Source: Candidatus Albibeggiatoa sp. nov. BB20 (GTDB taxonomy: Bacteria > Pseudomonadota > Gammaproteobacteria > Beggiatoales > Beggiatoaceae). From it: a DNA stretch of 36,069 bases. The translations under genes were made by a program, and so were the position numbers. The notes beneath the pieces were generated by a model. That model saw only the letters and a list, made by a program, of their open reading frames with translations. It was not told the origin of the DNA and did not search any database. The stretch spans positions 1 to 36,069 of the forward strand of contig JADGDW010000009.1 of NCBI GenBank assembly GCA_016744725.1, in the 5' to 3' direction. Below, one piece after another: positions 1 through 9,160 of the stretch. Numbering within the stretch: position 1 is the first letter of the stretch; the number at the start of each line of letters is the position of its first letter.

Positions 1-61
1 GAGCTAATTTTGCTAAAGTTAACCTATGACATGTTTACACGCTAAAGCAAAGGTACTCATT

Positions 62-607
62 ATGTCTTGCGATGAATTTACAGGTATTAGTTACGCAAAA
101 TTACTTTCAATTTTATATCAATTGTGCGTTACGGAAAAAACAGGCACGCTTTTTATTACCACTTGGGATAATGCAACGGTAGCGATTATTTTACGAGAAG
201 GCTTAGTTTCTGCGTGCACATGGGAACATGAACGTGGATTAGCAGCGGTGCGAAAAATTAGAGAGGTAAAGACAGGACACTATGTTTTTTCTGAAAATGT
301 ATTTTTCTCCCTACAACAACATAATGACTTACCGATAACAGCCCAACTATTGAACTCGCTTGGCCATGATATTCCAGATAATTCACCATTATTACAACGT
401 CAATCTGAGTCATCTAAGTGTTACCGCGGTGCAACAATCGCGTGTGATGAATCAGCACGTGAAGAGAAACATTCGCCAATTGTTTATCGTGGTGTTGTAA
501 TGAATGAGCAGGAAGTTGAAATGGAAGAAGCTGAGGATATGGCTTACACACCGATGCCATCGTCTAATAAAGAAAAACGTCGGACTTATCGAGGTTGCCA
601 TTATTAA
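62..607 (+). CDS. PATAN/DUF4388-like regulatory protein with YRG-motif tail
   Basis: 181 residues from the ATG at 62, which has AAAGG just upstream; the in-frame ATG at 26 has no ribosome binding site. Residues about 5-85 resemble the PATAN/DUF4388 domain seen in bacterial regulatory proteins: a helical start, then KTGTLFI, a strand-rich middle with REGLVSA, and a closing KTGHYVF. Such domains are thought to mediate protein-protein contacts in signalling and gliding/twitching regulation. The C-terminal half is acidic and looks disordered. It carries three short copies of a YRG motif (CYRGA, VYRGV, TYRGC), the last at the very C-terminus. YRG also occurs in the small DUF4278 proteins, which may be coincidence. 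The gene is complete and faces the convergent gene at 652-915. The domain call is by pattern only; the partner is unknown. Confidence 0.6.
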   Translation: MSCDEFTGISYAKLLSILYQLCVTEKTGTLFITTWDNATVAIILREGLVSACTWEHERGLAAVRKIREVKTGHYVFSENVFFSLQQHNDLPITAQLLNSLGHDIPDNSPLLQRQSESSKCYRGATIACDESAREEKHSPIVYRGVVMNEQEVEMEEAEDMAYTPMPSSNKEKRRTYRGCHY

Positions 608-620
608 TACCCATTGTAAA

Positions 621-653
621 GTGAGGGGTGAGCCAACAGAATAGGCTCACTCT
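621..653. terminator. Bidirectional hairpin between convergent genes
   Basis: Perfect 7-bp inverted repeat GTGAGCC (628-634) / GGCTCAC (644-650) with a 9-base loop. The stem extends outward by G-C and G-U pairs. It lies between the stop at 607 and the stop of the minus-strand gene at 652. There is no long T run, so it may act as an mRNA-end stabiliser rather than an efficient intrinsic terminator. Confidence 0.5.
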
Positions 654-915
654 ACACCTCATCACGCTTAGCTAATTTTGCGTGTTCTTTACAACAATAT
701 TTGTTGCCACCTATAGTAACCACTTCAAAAGAAGGGATATTTAGGCCGCAATAATCACAGCGACTCATGTTAATGTAATTTGGAGGGGCTGAGTGTGCAT
801 AGCCTGCTGCTGCCCCTTCTGGTACAGATTGCTCAAGATAGTTTAAATATGCTTTCTTGCCAAACTTCCACAATAACCATCCTACAAAAGCATAGCCAAC
901 AACTCGAAATAACAT
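652..915 (-). CDS. PP0621-family zinc-ribbon membrane protein
   Basis: 87 residues, ATG preceded by AAGGAG at good spacing. Residues about 3-20 form one hydrophobic helix (GYAFVGWLLW). The C-terminal half is a compact zinc-ribbon: SRCDYCG supplies a CxxC pair and YCCKEH supplies the second pair of ligands, with a GG turn before it. This layout (N-terminal anchor, variable linker, MSRCxYC...YCCxEH) is that of the PP0621 family of small gammaproteobacterial proteins, whose function is not known. It is upstream of nothing on its own strand and is separated from nusB by about 90 bases, so it is probably monocistronic. Confidence 0.72.
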   Translation of the reverse strand: MLFRVVGYAFVGWLLWKFGKKAYLNYLEQSVPEGAAAGYAHSAPPNYINMSRCDYCGLNIPSFEVVTIGGNKYCCKEHAKLAKRDEV

Positions 916-1006
916 GTTGATTCTCCTTGATAGGTGTTTGTTAACGAATATTGGCAGCTTTTACAGCATACATAGCACGTATTTGCAATAAACTGTCAAT
1001 ACAATA

Positions 1007-1546
1007 TTATTTTTTCAAACTCAGTGTTGTCGTTGTTTTTTTAGGTTTATCTTTGAGTGGTTGCGATGGTTTTGCGATAACCCTAGCTGCTGCCACTTTC
1101 TTGGTGACTTTTGGTAATGGCTGACTTGGATTGCTTAAATGCTGGGCTAATTTATCTAATACGCCATTGATATATTTAAAGCTATCATCTGCCCCAAATT
1201 TTTTTGCCAATTCCACAGACTCATTAATCGCGACCCGAAAAGGAATATCAGGACATTGCTTTAGCTCGTAACAACCTAGCCATAAAATAGCTCGTTCAGT
1301 GGGGTCTAGTTGCTCCTGATCCCGATCCAAGAACGGTAACAACATTTCATCTAATTGTTTAATCATTGGCGGAATATTGTGCAAAAGCTGATGAAAATAC
1401 TCTAAATCAGCCTTTCGCATATCCTGACCATCCATGAACTGGTTTTCAATATCCCGAATATTATGTCCTGCCAATTGCCATTGGTATAACGCCTGTACCA
1501 GCTTTTGTCGTGCTGCTGTACGTGCTTGAAAAATATTTTTTATCAT
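1007..1546 (-). CDS. nusB: Transcription antitermination factor NusB
   Basis: NusB binds boxA RNA with ribosomal protein S10 (NusE) and prevents premature termination in rRNA operons. The 179-residue product starts with the usual ARTAARQKLVQALYQWQ helix, has the DPTERAILWLGCYEL segment in the middle and INESVELAKKFG plus YINGVLDKL near residues 105-135, all typical of the all-helical NusB fold. After about residue 140, where the family normally ends, there is a roughly 40-residue Lys/Ala/Thr/Pro-rich basic tail ending in SLKK, probably disordered and perhaps RNA-contacting. The start codon overlaps the ribH stop (ATGA), so it is translationally coupled and forms the last gene of the ribB-ribH-nusB operon, a common gammaproteobacterial arrangement. 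Confidence 0.93.
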   Translation of the reverse strand: MIKNIFQARTAARQKLVQALYQWQLAGHNIRDIENQFMDGQDMRKADLEYFHQLLHNIPPMIKQLDEMLLPFLDRDQEQLDPTERAILWLGCYELKQCPDIPFRVAINESVELAKKFGADDSFKYINGVLDKLAQHLSNPSQPLPKVTKKVAAARVIAKPSQPLKDKPKKTTTTLSLKK

Positions 1547-2019
1547 GCAGTGATTTTGCCTAATACGCTAACCATTTCTATTGCCGAGAGTGCTGCTTCT
1601 GCACCTTTATTACCTGCTTTTGTGCCTGCACGTTCAATCGCTTGCTCAATACTATCCACGGTCAATACGCCAAATGCCATAGGCACATCATATTGCAATG
1701 AAACTTGAGCTAAACCTTTGGTACATTCTCCAGCAACATAGTCAAAATGCGGTGTTCCACCACGAATCACAGCTCCTAACGCAATAATGGCATCATATTT
1801 TTGTAATTTTGCTAAACGTTGGGCTGCCATAGGCATTTCAAACGCCCCCGGCACTTTAACGACTGAAATTTTGTCTGCATCAACACCATGCCGTTGTAAC
1901 GTATCTACTGCACCATTGAGTAAGCTTTCAGTAATAAAACTGTTAAAGCGACCGACAACAATGGCATAGTTGGCATCTTGTGCAGTAAAATTCCCCTCAA
2001 TTAGATGGTATTGTGTCAT
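1543..2019 (-). CDS. ribH: 6,7-dimethyl-8-ribityllumazine synthase
   Basis: Condenses 5-amino-6-ribitylaminouracil with 3,4-dihydroxy-2-butanone 4-phosphate, the penultimate step of riboflavin synthesis. The signature pieces are all present: VVGRFNSFITESLLNGA, VPGAFEMP, ALGAVIRGGTPHFDYV with the catalytic His, and GVLTVDSIEQAIERAG. I choose the ATG at 2019 (MTQYHL) because AAGGA lies 8 bases upstream. An in-frame upstream ATG at 2043 would overlap the end of ribB and add an atypical lysine-rich stretch. The 158-residue product is normal length. It starts 4 bases after the ribB stop and overlaps nusB by 4 bases. Confidence 0.95.
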   Translation of the reverse strand: MTQYHLIEGNFTAQDANYAIVVGRFNSFITESLLNGAVDTLQRHGVDADKISVVKVPGAFEMPMAAQRLAKLQKYDAIIALGAVIRGGTPHFDYVAGECTKGLAQVSLQYDVPMAFGVLTVDSIEQAIERAGTKAGNKGAEAALSAIEMVSVLGKITA

Positions 2020-2023
2020 ACTT

Positions 2024-3151
2024 TTATCCTTCTTGGTGTACATATTCGACGACTTCTAAACCAAAGCCCGAAATACCGTGCATTTTCTTCGGTGCACTGA
2101 GTACATTCATTTTTTTCACACCTAAATCTGCTAAAATTTGCGCCCCCAAACCATGTGTGCGTAAATCTTGGGGATGTGTAGCAACAGAAGGCTGTAATAT
2201 AACACCTTGATCTTTATTGGCACATTGTTGAATCCGCTTTGCAATGGCTACCATATCATCTTGTTGTTGTAAAATGACAATAACACCCGCGTCAGACTCT
2301 GATACCCGTTGCAAGGCATCACGCACGGGCCAACCACATTCTTCACGAATACTGGATGTTAAATCACACAACGTATCTCGAATATGTACTCGCACTAAAG
2401 TGGGTATTTCTGGGTTAATTTGACCTTTAACCAATGCCAAATGAACTGTATTATCAATCGTATCTTGATAAGCATGTAGCTGAAATTCACCAAATTCAGT
2501 GGGTAATTTGCAATTTGCAACCCGTTCAACAGTCTTTTCATGTTCAACCCGAAAATGGATCAAATCCGCAACCGTACCCATTTTGATATTATGTTGTTTA
2601 GCAAAAATTTCTAAATCAGGACGACGCGCCATTGTGCCATCTTCATTTAAAATTTCCACAAGCACCGCAGAAGGGTCTAAGCCTGCTAAACGGGCTAAAT
2701 CACAACCTGCTTCAGTATGGCCTGCACGCCGCAGTACGCCACCTGGTTGTGCCATTAATGGGAAAATATGCCCCGGTTGTACAATGTCAGAGGATTTTGC
2801 ATCCGAGGTCACTGCAGCTTTAATCGTTGTTGCACGATCTGCGGCTGAAATACCCGTGGTTACACCTTGGGCTGCTTCAATGGATAGGGTAAAATTAGTG
2901 CCATTGGCAGAACGATTCTCACTTACCATCAAGGGTAAATGTAATTGCTCACAACGTTCGCGTGTTAAAGTAAGGCAAATCAGGCCACGGCCATATCTTG
3001 CCATAAAGTTGATATCTTCTGGACGCACTTTAGTCGCCGCCATGATAATATCACCTTCATTTTCACGGTCTTCGTCATCCATTATGATGACCATTCTACC
3101 TTGACGAATATCAGCTATGATGTCATTAATATTATTGAATGGCATACTCAT
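2024..3151 (-). CDS. ribB: 3,4-dihydroxy-2-butanone 4-phosphate synthase with degenerate GTP cyclohydrolase II domain (RibBX type)
   Basis: Residues 1-205 are a complete RibB domain that converts ribulose 5-phosphate to dihydroxybutanone phosphate plus formate. The acidic loop DDEDRENEGD and the RRAGHTEAGCDLARLAG and EILNEDGTMAR motifs are intact. Residues about 206-375 align in layout with GTP cyclohydrolase II. However, the zinc-site signature (ECLTGDALGSLRCDCG in true RibA) is replaced by IRDTLCDLTSSIREECGWP, so the three zinc cysteines and catalytic context are gone. This is the 'RibBX' form, in which the second half is probably structural or regulatory and a separate RibA is expected elsewhere. 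It is the first gene of the operon with ribH and nusB. I see no FMN riboswitch in the 219 bases upstream. The start may be at 3151 or at the second Met, 3145. Confidence 0.9.
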   Translation of the reverse strand: MSMPFNNINDIIADIRQGRMVIIMDDEDRENEGDIIMAATKVRPEDINFMARYGRGLICLTLTRERCEQLHLPLMVSENRSANGTNFTLSIEAAQGVTTGISAADRATTIKAAVTSDAKSSDIVQPGHIFPLMAQPGGVLRRAGHTEAGCDLARLAGLDPSAVLVEILNEDGTMARRPDLEIFAKQHNIKMGTVADLIHFRVEHEKTVERVANCKLPTEFGEFQLHAYQDTIDNTVHLALVKGQINPEIPTLVRVHIRDTLCDLTSSIREECGWPVRDALQRVSESDAGVIVILQQQDDMVAIAKRIQQCANKDQGVILQPSVATHPQDLRTHGLGAQILADLGVKKMNVLSAPKKMHGISGFGLEVVEYVHQEG

Positions 3152-3370
3152 CTTTTAGTGGTTCAAGTTAGCGAAAATGCCGAATTATATCATACCTTGT
3201 TTCTATATTTTGGGGTTTTGATTTTAGATTTGAAATTGACAAGATCAATGATGCAAAAACTGCTTATTAAGCTGTATTTTGCTCTTTATTTCTTGGCTAA
3301 GAGTCATTTAAAATGTTCATAGTGCAGCATATAAAGTTTATATAGATAAAAAATGATATGGTAATTAATA

Positions 3371-6300
3371 ATGTCTAATCTGGTTCGGCAACAAGCCGAA
3401 ATTTTGTTTAATCAAAACAATTTTGACTATCCCTCGGATTGTTCCGAAACGACCCGTATTTTATTACAAGAACTTGCGATTCAAAAGATAGAACTGGAAA
3501 TTCAAAATCAGGTATTACAACAGGATCGAGATAGGCTATATCATTTCAACTCAGTTGGTTATGTGTATTTTGATAAAACAGGTACTATTCTAAAAGCCAA
3601 CCCTACCGCACATAAACTGCTCGACTTAGAACATAAAGAAATTGATAATAATCCCTTTGTAATTTACTTGCCAATAGAAGTACAAGCTCTATTTCATAAA
3701 CATATCAAGCGGGTTTTTGCAATAGAAGAAATGCAAACCTGTCAGCTTCATTTCAAAAAAAATAATGGAAAACTGATTCATCTAAATTTAGAAAGCCATG
3801 TTTGTATCGATAAACTCACTCAACAACCTCAATGTTGTACCAATATTTTAGAAGTTAAATCTGCTCCTAGCTCTCAACCTATTTCGGATGAAACCTATGA
3901 TGCGGTACAAGCCATCCATTACCGTCAATTATTTGATAACACTAAAGCAATTTCCCTATTAATTAACCCTCAAAATGGCGCGATTCTGGATGCTAATATT
4001 GCAGCTTGTGATTATTATGGTTATAGCATTGAACAATTCAGGGAAATGTATATCCACAATATTAATATTTTGTCGATTGAGGGTGTGCAAAGAGAAATGT
4101 ATTTTGCACGGATAGAACAGCGAGCACAGTTTTATTTTCAACATCGCTTGGCATCGGGTGAAATACGTGAGGTAGAAGTACACTCCAGTCCTGTTGAATT
4201 AGAAGGGACAACTTATTTATATTCCGTGATCCATGATATTACTGAATGGCGTAAAACAGATCAGGTGTTACAAGACACTCAGGATCGATTGGTGGAAACT
4301 CAAAGGATTGGCCAAGTTGGCTACTGGGAATTGGATTTAGCTTCGGGTGATATGTATTGGGGTGTACAAACTTATCATGTTTTTGGGTTGGAAAATGAAA
4401 TCAATCCACATGAAACCAATATGCTCAAATATCCTATTTCCCCTAAAAATTATGAGTATATTCGGCGTATTGCAGAACGAGCAATTCGAGAACCCAAGAA
4501 AAAAGAAGGAATTGCCTATCACGTGCATTGCCCTGATGGGAAGCTACGTTATATTCAAGCCAATTGGCGCATTGTGTATGGAAATGATACACAACAGTTT
4601 GTGGGTACGGTGCAAGATGTCACAGAACTGCGTCAAACCCAACTCGAATTAAAAGAAAGTGAGCAGCGGTTTAGAAATGTGTTTGATAACAGTGGGGCAG
4701 GTATTGCGCTGCTCAATAATACTGGGCAATTTAAAGTGGTTAATCCTGCTTTATGCCACATTTTGGGCTACAAAGAGGATGAATTAAAATCCAAAACTGT
4801 ATTAGAAATCACCCATCCTGATGATATTGATGCGACTAACCAATGTTTACAACAACTCCTCACCGATCAAATTCGTTCTTTTCAACTTGAAAAACGCTAT
4901 ATTCATCAAAAAGGGTATGAGGTTTGGGTGATTGCCAGTGCATCGATTGTGCGTGATGAATTGAATAAACCGTTGTATTTAATTGCACAGATGCAAGATA
5001 TTAGCAAAATTAAAGAAACGGAAAACTGCATAGCCAATTTAGCTCAAATCACTAATAGCTTATTAAAATTACCTCTGATCCTATATCGTTTAGATCAAAA
5101 TGGCATTTTTGTAGAATCGCAAGGCCAAGGTTTAGAGGCGCTCAACTTGAAACCCAATCAACTGGTCGGCCAAAGTGCCTTGGATGTGTATCCACAAATC
5201 AAACCTTATTTCAAGAAAGTTTTGGCAGGTGAAAATCAGCGTTACACCGATATTTTTGAACACAATGGTCAATTATTTGGTTTGGAAAATCTACTTATTT
5301 TAGACCAGACCAACGGGAAAAGTGTGCTTGGTATTGCGGTTAATATTAGTGAACAGGTCCGCGCTGAACAGCAATTACGCGCCAGTGAAAAGCGTTTAAA
5401 AGAAACCTCGGCATGGCAAGAAGCGGTATTAAATAACAATATGGCCGGCATTTTAATTGTCTCATCTGAGCGTATTATCCATGAAATGAATGCGGCAGCC
5501 CTGTCATTATTAGGCTATCAACGCGATGAAACCATTGGTAAATCTGCCCGTATATTACATGTTTCTCAACATAATTATACTCAGTTTGGACAATACTATG
5601 AACAAGCTTTGAGCCATGAAATTAAAGATATTGAATACCAGTTTAAACATAAAAATGGTCAAACAGTTTGGTTATATATGAGCGGGCGTTTATTAGATAA
5701 ACAAGATGTCACGCAAGGAGTTATCTGGTCATTTATTGATATTACGCAACGCAAGCAGATTGAACAGGCTTTGCGCCAAAGTGAACAGCGATTTGATTTA
5801 GCTGTGCAAGGGGCAAAAGAAGGGATTTGGGACTGGGATATATTATCAGGTGCAGAATATTACTCGCCTCGATTTAAACAAATTCTGGGCTACAAAACTT
5901 ATGAAATACCACACCACGTAGATGAATGGCGCAAACATTTGCACTCTGATGATTATGAATGGGTTTTATCCCAGATTGATGCGTACTTACATCATGAATT
6001 GCCTGTTTATGAATTGACGTACCGTATGAAGCATAAAGATGGGCATTATGTTTGGGTATTGGATCGCGGTATGGCGGTTTGGGCTGATGATGGACATGCC
6101 ACTCGTATGGTGGGTACTTACACTGATTTAACTGAGCAAAAACAAGCAGAAGTGGCATTGCAAGAAAGTGAATCTCGATTCAAAGCAATTTTTAACAATG
6201 CAACCGTTGGTATCAGTTTGGTTAGTTTAGAGGGTTATTACATCCAAGCTAATGATCGATGGCTCAAAATGTTGGGCTATTCTCATAGTTCTTTAATAGA

Positions 6301-7933
6301 AAAAAACTTTAGACAAGTGACTCATACTGATGATGTGACCACCAGCAATCAATATTTTAAACGCATACTGAATCGTGATTTAAAGAGCTATCGAGTTGAA
6401 AAGCGTTTTATTCGTCATGATGGCCAAAGTTTTTGGGCCGATTTATGGGCATCAGCAATTGAACGGGATGGAGAATTAATTGCGGTACTGGGTATTGTTG
6501 TTGATTTAGATAAGCGCAAACAAGTTGAAGTGGAATTACAACAAGCCAAAGAACTTGCCGAAGCAGCCAATTATGCCAAAACCACCTTCTTAGCCAATAT
6601 GAGTCATGAATTACGCACCCCATTGAATGCAGTCTTGGGTTATACCCAAATCTTTCGCCAAGATGAAACCATGTCGAGTGATTATCAAAATGGGATTAAC
6701 ATCATTCATCGCAATGCTGAATATTTATTAGCCCTCATCAATGATATTTTAGACCTATCCAAAATTGAAGCAGGAAAACTTGAACTCTATCCAACAGATT
6801 TTGATTTAAGAATACTCATTCATGATATTAACGAAATGTTTAGAATGCGCTCAATAGATAAAAAATTGATTTATCATCATGAAGCCTTAACTGAACTACC
6901 TTGTATTGTGCATGGCGATGAAAAACGTTTGCGGCAGGTATTAATTAATTTGCTGAGTAATGCAGTGAAATATACTAGCGAAGGCGGCAAAGTGTGTCTT
7001 CGAGTGGCTTATAGTGAAAATAATCTGCATTGTTTAATTGAAGATTCAGGGATTGGGATTGAAAAACAAGACCTTGAAAAAATCTTTGAACCGTTTCAAC
7101 AAGCAGGCACTTATTATTATCGGCTTAAAGGCACGGGTCTAGGCTTGTCTATCACAAATAAACTGATCAAAATGATGAACGGTAGTTTGAAAGCCAGTAG
7201 TCAACTTGGTAAAGGCAGTGTATTTTCAATTAATCTACCGCTAGCGACTGTCATCAAAACCCCTAGCAATCCAGCGATTCGTCAGCGTCGTGATATTATG
7301 GGGTTTAAAGGTAAAATACCCGTTATTTTAGTGGTTGATGATAAATTAGAAAATCGTTTGGTTCTGGCTAAGATGTTATCTTTACTTGGTTTTAATACCT
7401 TGGAAGCTAAAAATGGGCAACAAGCAGTGACAATGGCTTTAGCCCATAAACCTGCTTTGATTTTCATGGATTTAGTGATGCCAGGAGTAGATGGCTACAG
7501 CGCATTTGAGCAAATCCAACAACATAGCTTATCTATCCCTGTGATTGCAGTTTCTGCCAGCGCGTTTACACAGGATATGCAAAAAACCAAGCAAGTAGGG
7601 TTTGTTGAATTTATATCAAAACCAATCAATCACGAGCAGTTATTAAATTGTCTACAACAGCATTTAAACTTAGATTGGATTTATAAAGATACAGTACAAC
7701 AAGATTCTATTTCCAACAGTGAAGCACAATTTGATATTAGCCATAGCGGCCTATCAAGCCAGCAAGTTCAAGATTTATATGATTTTGCTAATATGGGTGA
7801 TGTACAGGGAATTTTAGACTATTTAGATAAACTTGATGCTGACAAATTGATGCAATCTAATTTAGATAAAATTCGTCGGCTCGCAGATGATATTGAATGC
7901 GAAAAAATTTGTGAATTATTACAATCACCTTAG
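3371..7933 (+). CDS. Cytosolic hybrid sensor histidine kinase with eight PAS domains
   Basis: 1520 residues with no transmembrane segment or signal peptide, so it is a soluble sensor. After an N-terminal helix (QELAIQKIELEIQNQVLQQ) eight PAS repeats follow, at roughly 45-165, 183-300, 310-425, 432-560, 565-680, 690-805, 810-925 and 930-1050. Several have PAC tails and the S-E-x-R-F linker between units. HisKA has FLANMSHELRTPLN with phospho-acceptor His1079. The HATPase has N box LLSNAVKYT, G1 DSGIGI and G2 GTGLGLSI. A receiver domain has VVDDK, phospho-acceptor Asp1367 in FMDLVMPG, and the conserved Ser and Lys. A helical tail of about 80 residues has no recognisable Hpt histidine motif, so a separate Hpt protein is expected if this is a phosphorelay. 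It is divergent from ribB and likely co-transcribed with the kinase 11 bases downstream. Confidence 0.93.
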   Translation: MSNLVRQQAEILFNQNNFDYPSDCSETTRILLQELAIQKIELEIQNQVLQQDRDRLYHFNSVGYVYFDKTGTILKANPTAHKLLDLEHKEIDNNPFVIYLPIEVQALFHKHIKRVFAIEEMQTCQLHFKKNNGKLIHLNLESHVCIDKLTQQPQCCTNILEVKSAPSSQPISDETYDAVQAIHYRQLFDNTKAISLLINPQNGAILDANIAACDYYGYSIEQFREMYIHNINILSIEGVQREMYFARIEQRAQFYFQHRLASGEIREVEVHSSPVELEGTTYLYSVIHDITEWRKTDQVLQDTQDRLVETQRIGQVGYWELDLASGDMYWGVQTYHVFGLENEINPHETNMLKYPISPKNYEYIRRIAERAIREPKKKEGIAYHVHCPDGKLRYIQANWRIVYGNDTQQFVGTVQDVTELRQTQLELKESEQRFRNVFDNSGAGIALLNNTGQFKVVNPALCHILGYKEDELKSKTVLEITHPDDIDATNQCLQQLLTDQIRSFQLEKRYIHQKGYEVWVIASASIVRDELNKPLYLIAQMQDISKIKETENCIANLAQITNSLLKLPLILYRLDQNGIFVESQGQGLEALNLKPNQLVGQSALDVYPQIKPYFKKVLAGENQRYTDIFEHNGQLFGLENLLILDQTNGKSVLGIAVNISEQVRAEQQLRASEKRLKETSAWQEAVLNNNMAGILIVSSERIIHEMNAAALSLLGYQRDETIGKSARILHVSQHNYTQFGQYYEQALSHEIKDIEYQFKHKNGQTVWLYMSGRLLDKQDVTQGVIWSFIDITQRKQIEQALRQSEQRFDLAVQGAKEGIWDWDILSGAEYYSPRFKQILGYKTYEIPHHVDEWRKHLHSDDYEWVLSQIDAYLHHELPVYELTYRMKHKDGHYVWVLDRGMAVWADDGHATRMVGTYTDLTEQKQAEVALQESESRFKAIFNNATVGISLVSLEGYYIQANDRWLKMLGYSHSSLIEKNFRQVTHTDDVTTSNQYFKRILNRDLKSYRVEKRFIRHDGQSFWADLWASAIERDGELIAVLGIVVDLDKRKQVEVELQQAKELAEAANYAKTTFLANMSHELRTPLNAVLGYTQIFRQDETMSSDYQNGINIIHRNAEYLLALINDILDLSKIEAGKLELYPTDFDLRILIHDINEMFRMRSIDKKLIYHHEALTELPCIVHGDEKRLRQVLINLLSNAVKYTSEGGKVCLRVAYSENNLHCLIEDSGIGIEKQDLEKIFEPFQQAGTYYYRLKGTGLGLSITNKLIKMMNGSLKASSQLGKGSVFSINLPLATVIKTPSNPAIRQRRDIMGFKGKIPVILVVDDKLENRLVLAKMLSLLGFNTLEAKNGQQAVTMALAHKPALIFMDLVMPGVDGYSAFEQIQQHSLSIPVIAVSASAFTQDMQKTKQVGFVEFISKPINHEQLLNCLQQHLNLDWIYKDTVQQDSISNSEAQFDISHSGLSSQQVQDLYDFANMGDVQGILDYLDKLDADKLMQSNLDKIRRLADDIECEKICELLQSP

Positions 7934-7944
7934 GGTTATGAACT

Positions 7945-9141
7945 ATGTCTGGGAAAAATGAAACCACTTTATTGTTAATTGATGATACGCCAGATAATAT
8001 CAAAGTCTTAATGTATTTTTTGAGCAATGAAGGGTTTCGAGTTTTAGCAACCAAAGATGGTATGAGTGGCTTACAAAAAGCAAAGCAGGCGCAACCTGAT
8101 TTGATTTTACTAGATATTATGATGCCCGAGATGGATGGCTTTGAAGTCTGCCAACGTTTAAAAGCTGATACAGAAACCCAACATATTCCCATTATTTTTA
8201 TTACCGCTTTAGAAAATAGTAAGGAAAAAGTAAAAGGTTTGTCATTGGGCGCAGTGGATTATATTACCAAGCCATTAAGCCAAGAAGAAGTCTTAGCTCG
8301 GGTCAAAATCCACCTTAAGATAGATCGCCTGAATAAAGCCTTACAAATCGAAGTATTGCAGCGTCAACAAGCACAAACTGCATTGAGTGAACTGAATGAC
8401 TGTTTATTGGACAAAACAGAAGAACTACACCGTCGCAGTGAAGAATTGCAAAAGCGTAATATGGAGCTGGATGCCTTTGCCCATACGGTTGCCCACGATT
8501 TAAAAAATCCACTATCAGGCGTGATTGGCTTAAGCGAGATGTTGTGCTTAAACGCTAAGCAAGGTGATTCAGTGACGGAAAAAATGCTGAACCGATTTAA
8601 AATGATTCACCAATCGGGCAATAATTTATCTAATATCATTCAAGGTTTATTGTTACTCGCAGGGGTTTCACGCCAGCAAGAAGTACAATTTGAAACGGTG
8701 GATATGCAAAAGCTGGTGTCACAAGTGCTAGATAATCGCTTGGCATACATCATTGAACAATCTCAAGCACAGATTGAAATTCAAACCGAATTGCCTGCGA
8801 TTTGGGGTTATGGCACATGGATTGAGGAAATTTGGCTGAATTATATTTCTAATGCGATTAAATATGGTGGCCAGCCGCCACAGCTAAGCATTGGGGCGAA
8901 AGTTTTACCCAATTCATTCGTACGGTTTTGGATTAAAGATAATGGCAATGGCATGAGCTCTGAAGAGCAAGCGCGTTTATTTACCCCATTTACCCGTTTA
9001 CATCAGAAGCGGATTGAAGGACATGGCTTAGGGCTATCTATTGTGAAACAAATTGCGGAAAAATTAGACGGTCAAGCAGGGGTAGAAAGCCAAGAAGGTG
9101 AAGGCAGTTTATTTTATTTTGAATTAAAAAAAACCAGTTAA
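7945..9141 (+). CDS. Response regulator-histidine kinase (REC-coil-HisKA-HATPase)
   Basis: 398 residues. The N-terminal receiver (1-125) begins LLLIDDTPDNIKVL, has phospho-acceptor Asp57 in LLDIMMPEMDG, and TA and KP switch residues (FITALE, ITKPLS). A long coiled coil (about 128-172) leads to a HisKA domain with FAHTVAHDLKNPL, phospho-acceptor His184, then a HATPase with N box ISNAIKYGG, G1 DNGNGM and G2 GHGLGLSIV. There are no membrane segments. An N-terminal receiver fused to a kinase usually means kinase output is tuned by phosphorylation from an upstream kinase; the obvious candidate is the eight-PAS kinase immediately upstream (11-base gap, same strand). No DNA-binding or cyclase output domain follows, so the pair feeds an unlinked target. 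Confidence 0.9.
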   Translation: MSGKNETTLLLIDDTPDNIKVLMYFLSNEGFRVLATKDGMSGLQKAKQAQPDLILLDIMMPEMDGFEVCQRLKADTETQHIPIIFITALENSKEKVKGLSLGAVDYITKPLSQEEVLARVKIHLKIDRLNKALQIEVLQRQQAQTALSELNDCLLDKTEELHRRSEELQKRNMELDAFAHTVAHDLKNPLSGVIGLSEMLCLNAKQGDSVTEKMLNRFKMIHQSGNNLSNIIQGLLLLAGVSRQQEVQFETVDMQKLVSQVLDNRLAYIIEQSQAQIEIQTELPAIWGYGTWIEEIWLNYISNAIKYGGQPPQLSIGAKVLPNSFVRFWIKDNGNGMSSEEQARLFTPFTRLHQKRIEGHGLGLSIVKQIAEKLDGQAGVESQEGEGSLFYFELKKTS

Positions 9142-9160
9142 TTTTAAATGATTTTAGATT

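Noticed and set aside
2499..3104. Long plus-strand ORF opposite ribB
   Set aside because: It is the antisense shadow of a well-conserved RibB domain and has no protein-like features of its own.
3152..3370. FMN riboswitch upstream of ribB
   Set aside because: The conserved core (AGGGAUGAA-type and GGUGAAA-type segments) is absent on the minus strand of this gap.
7690..7933. Hpt domain at the end of the eight-PAS kinase
   Set aside because: The tail is helical but shows no HxxKG-type Hpt phosphorylation motif.
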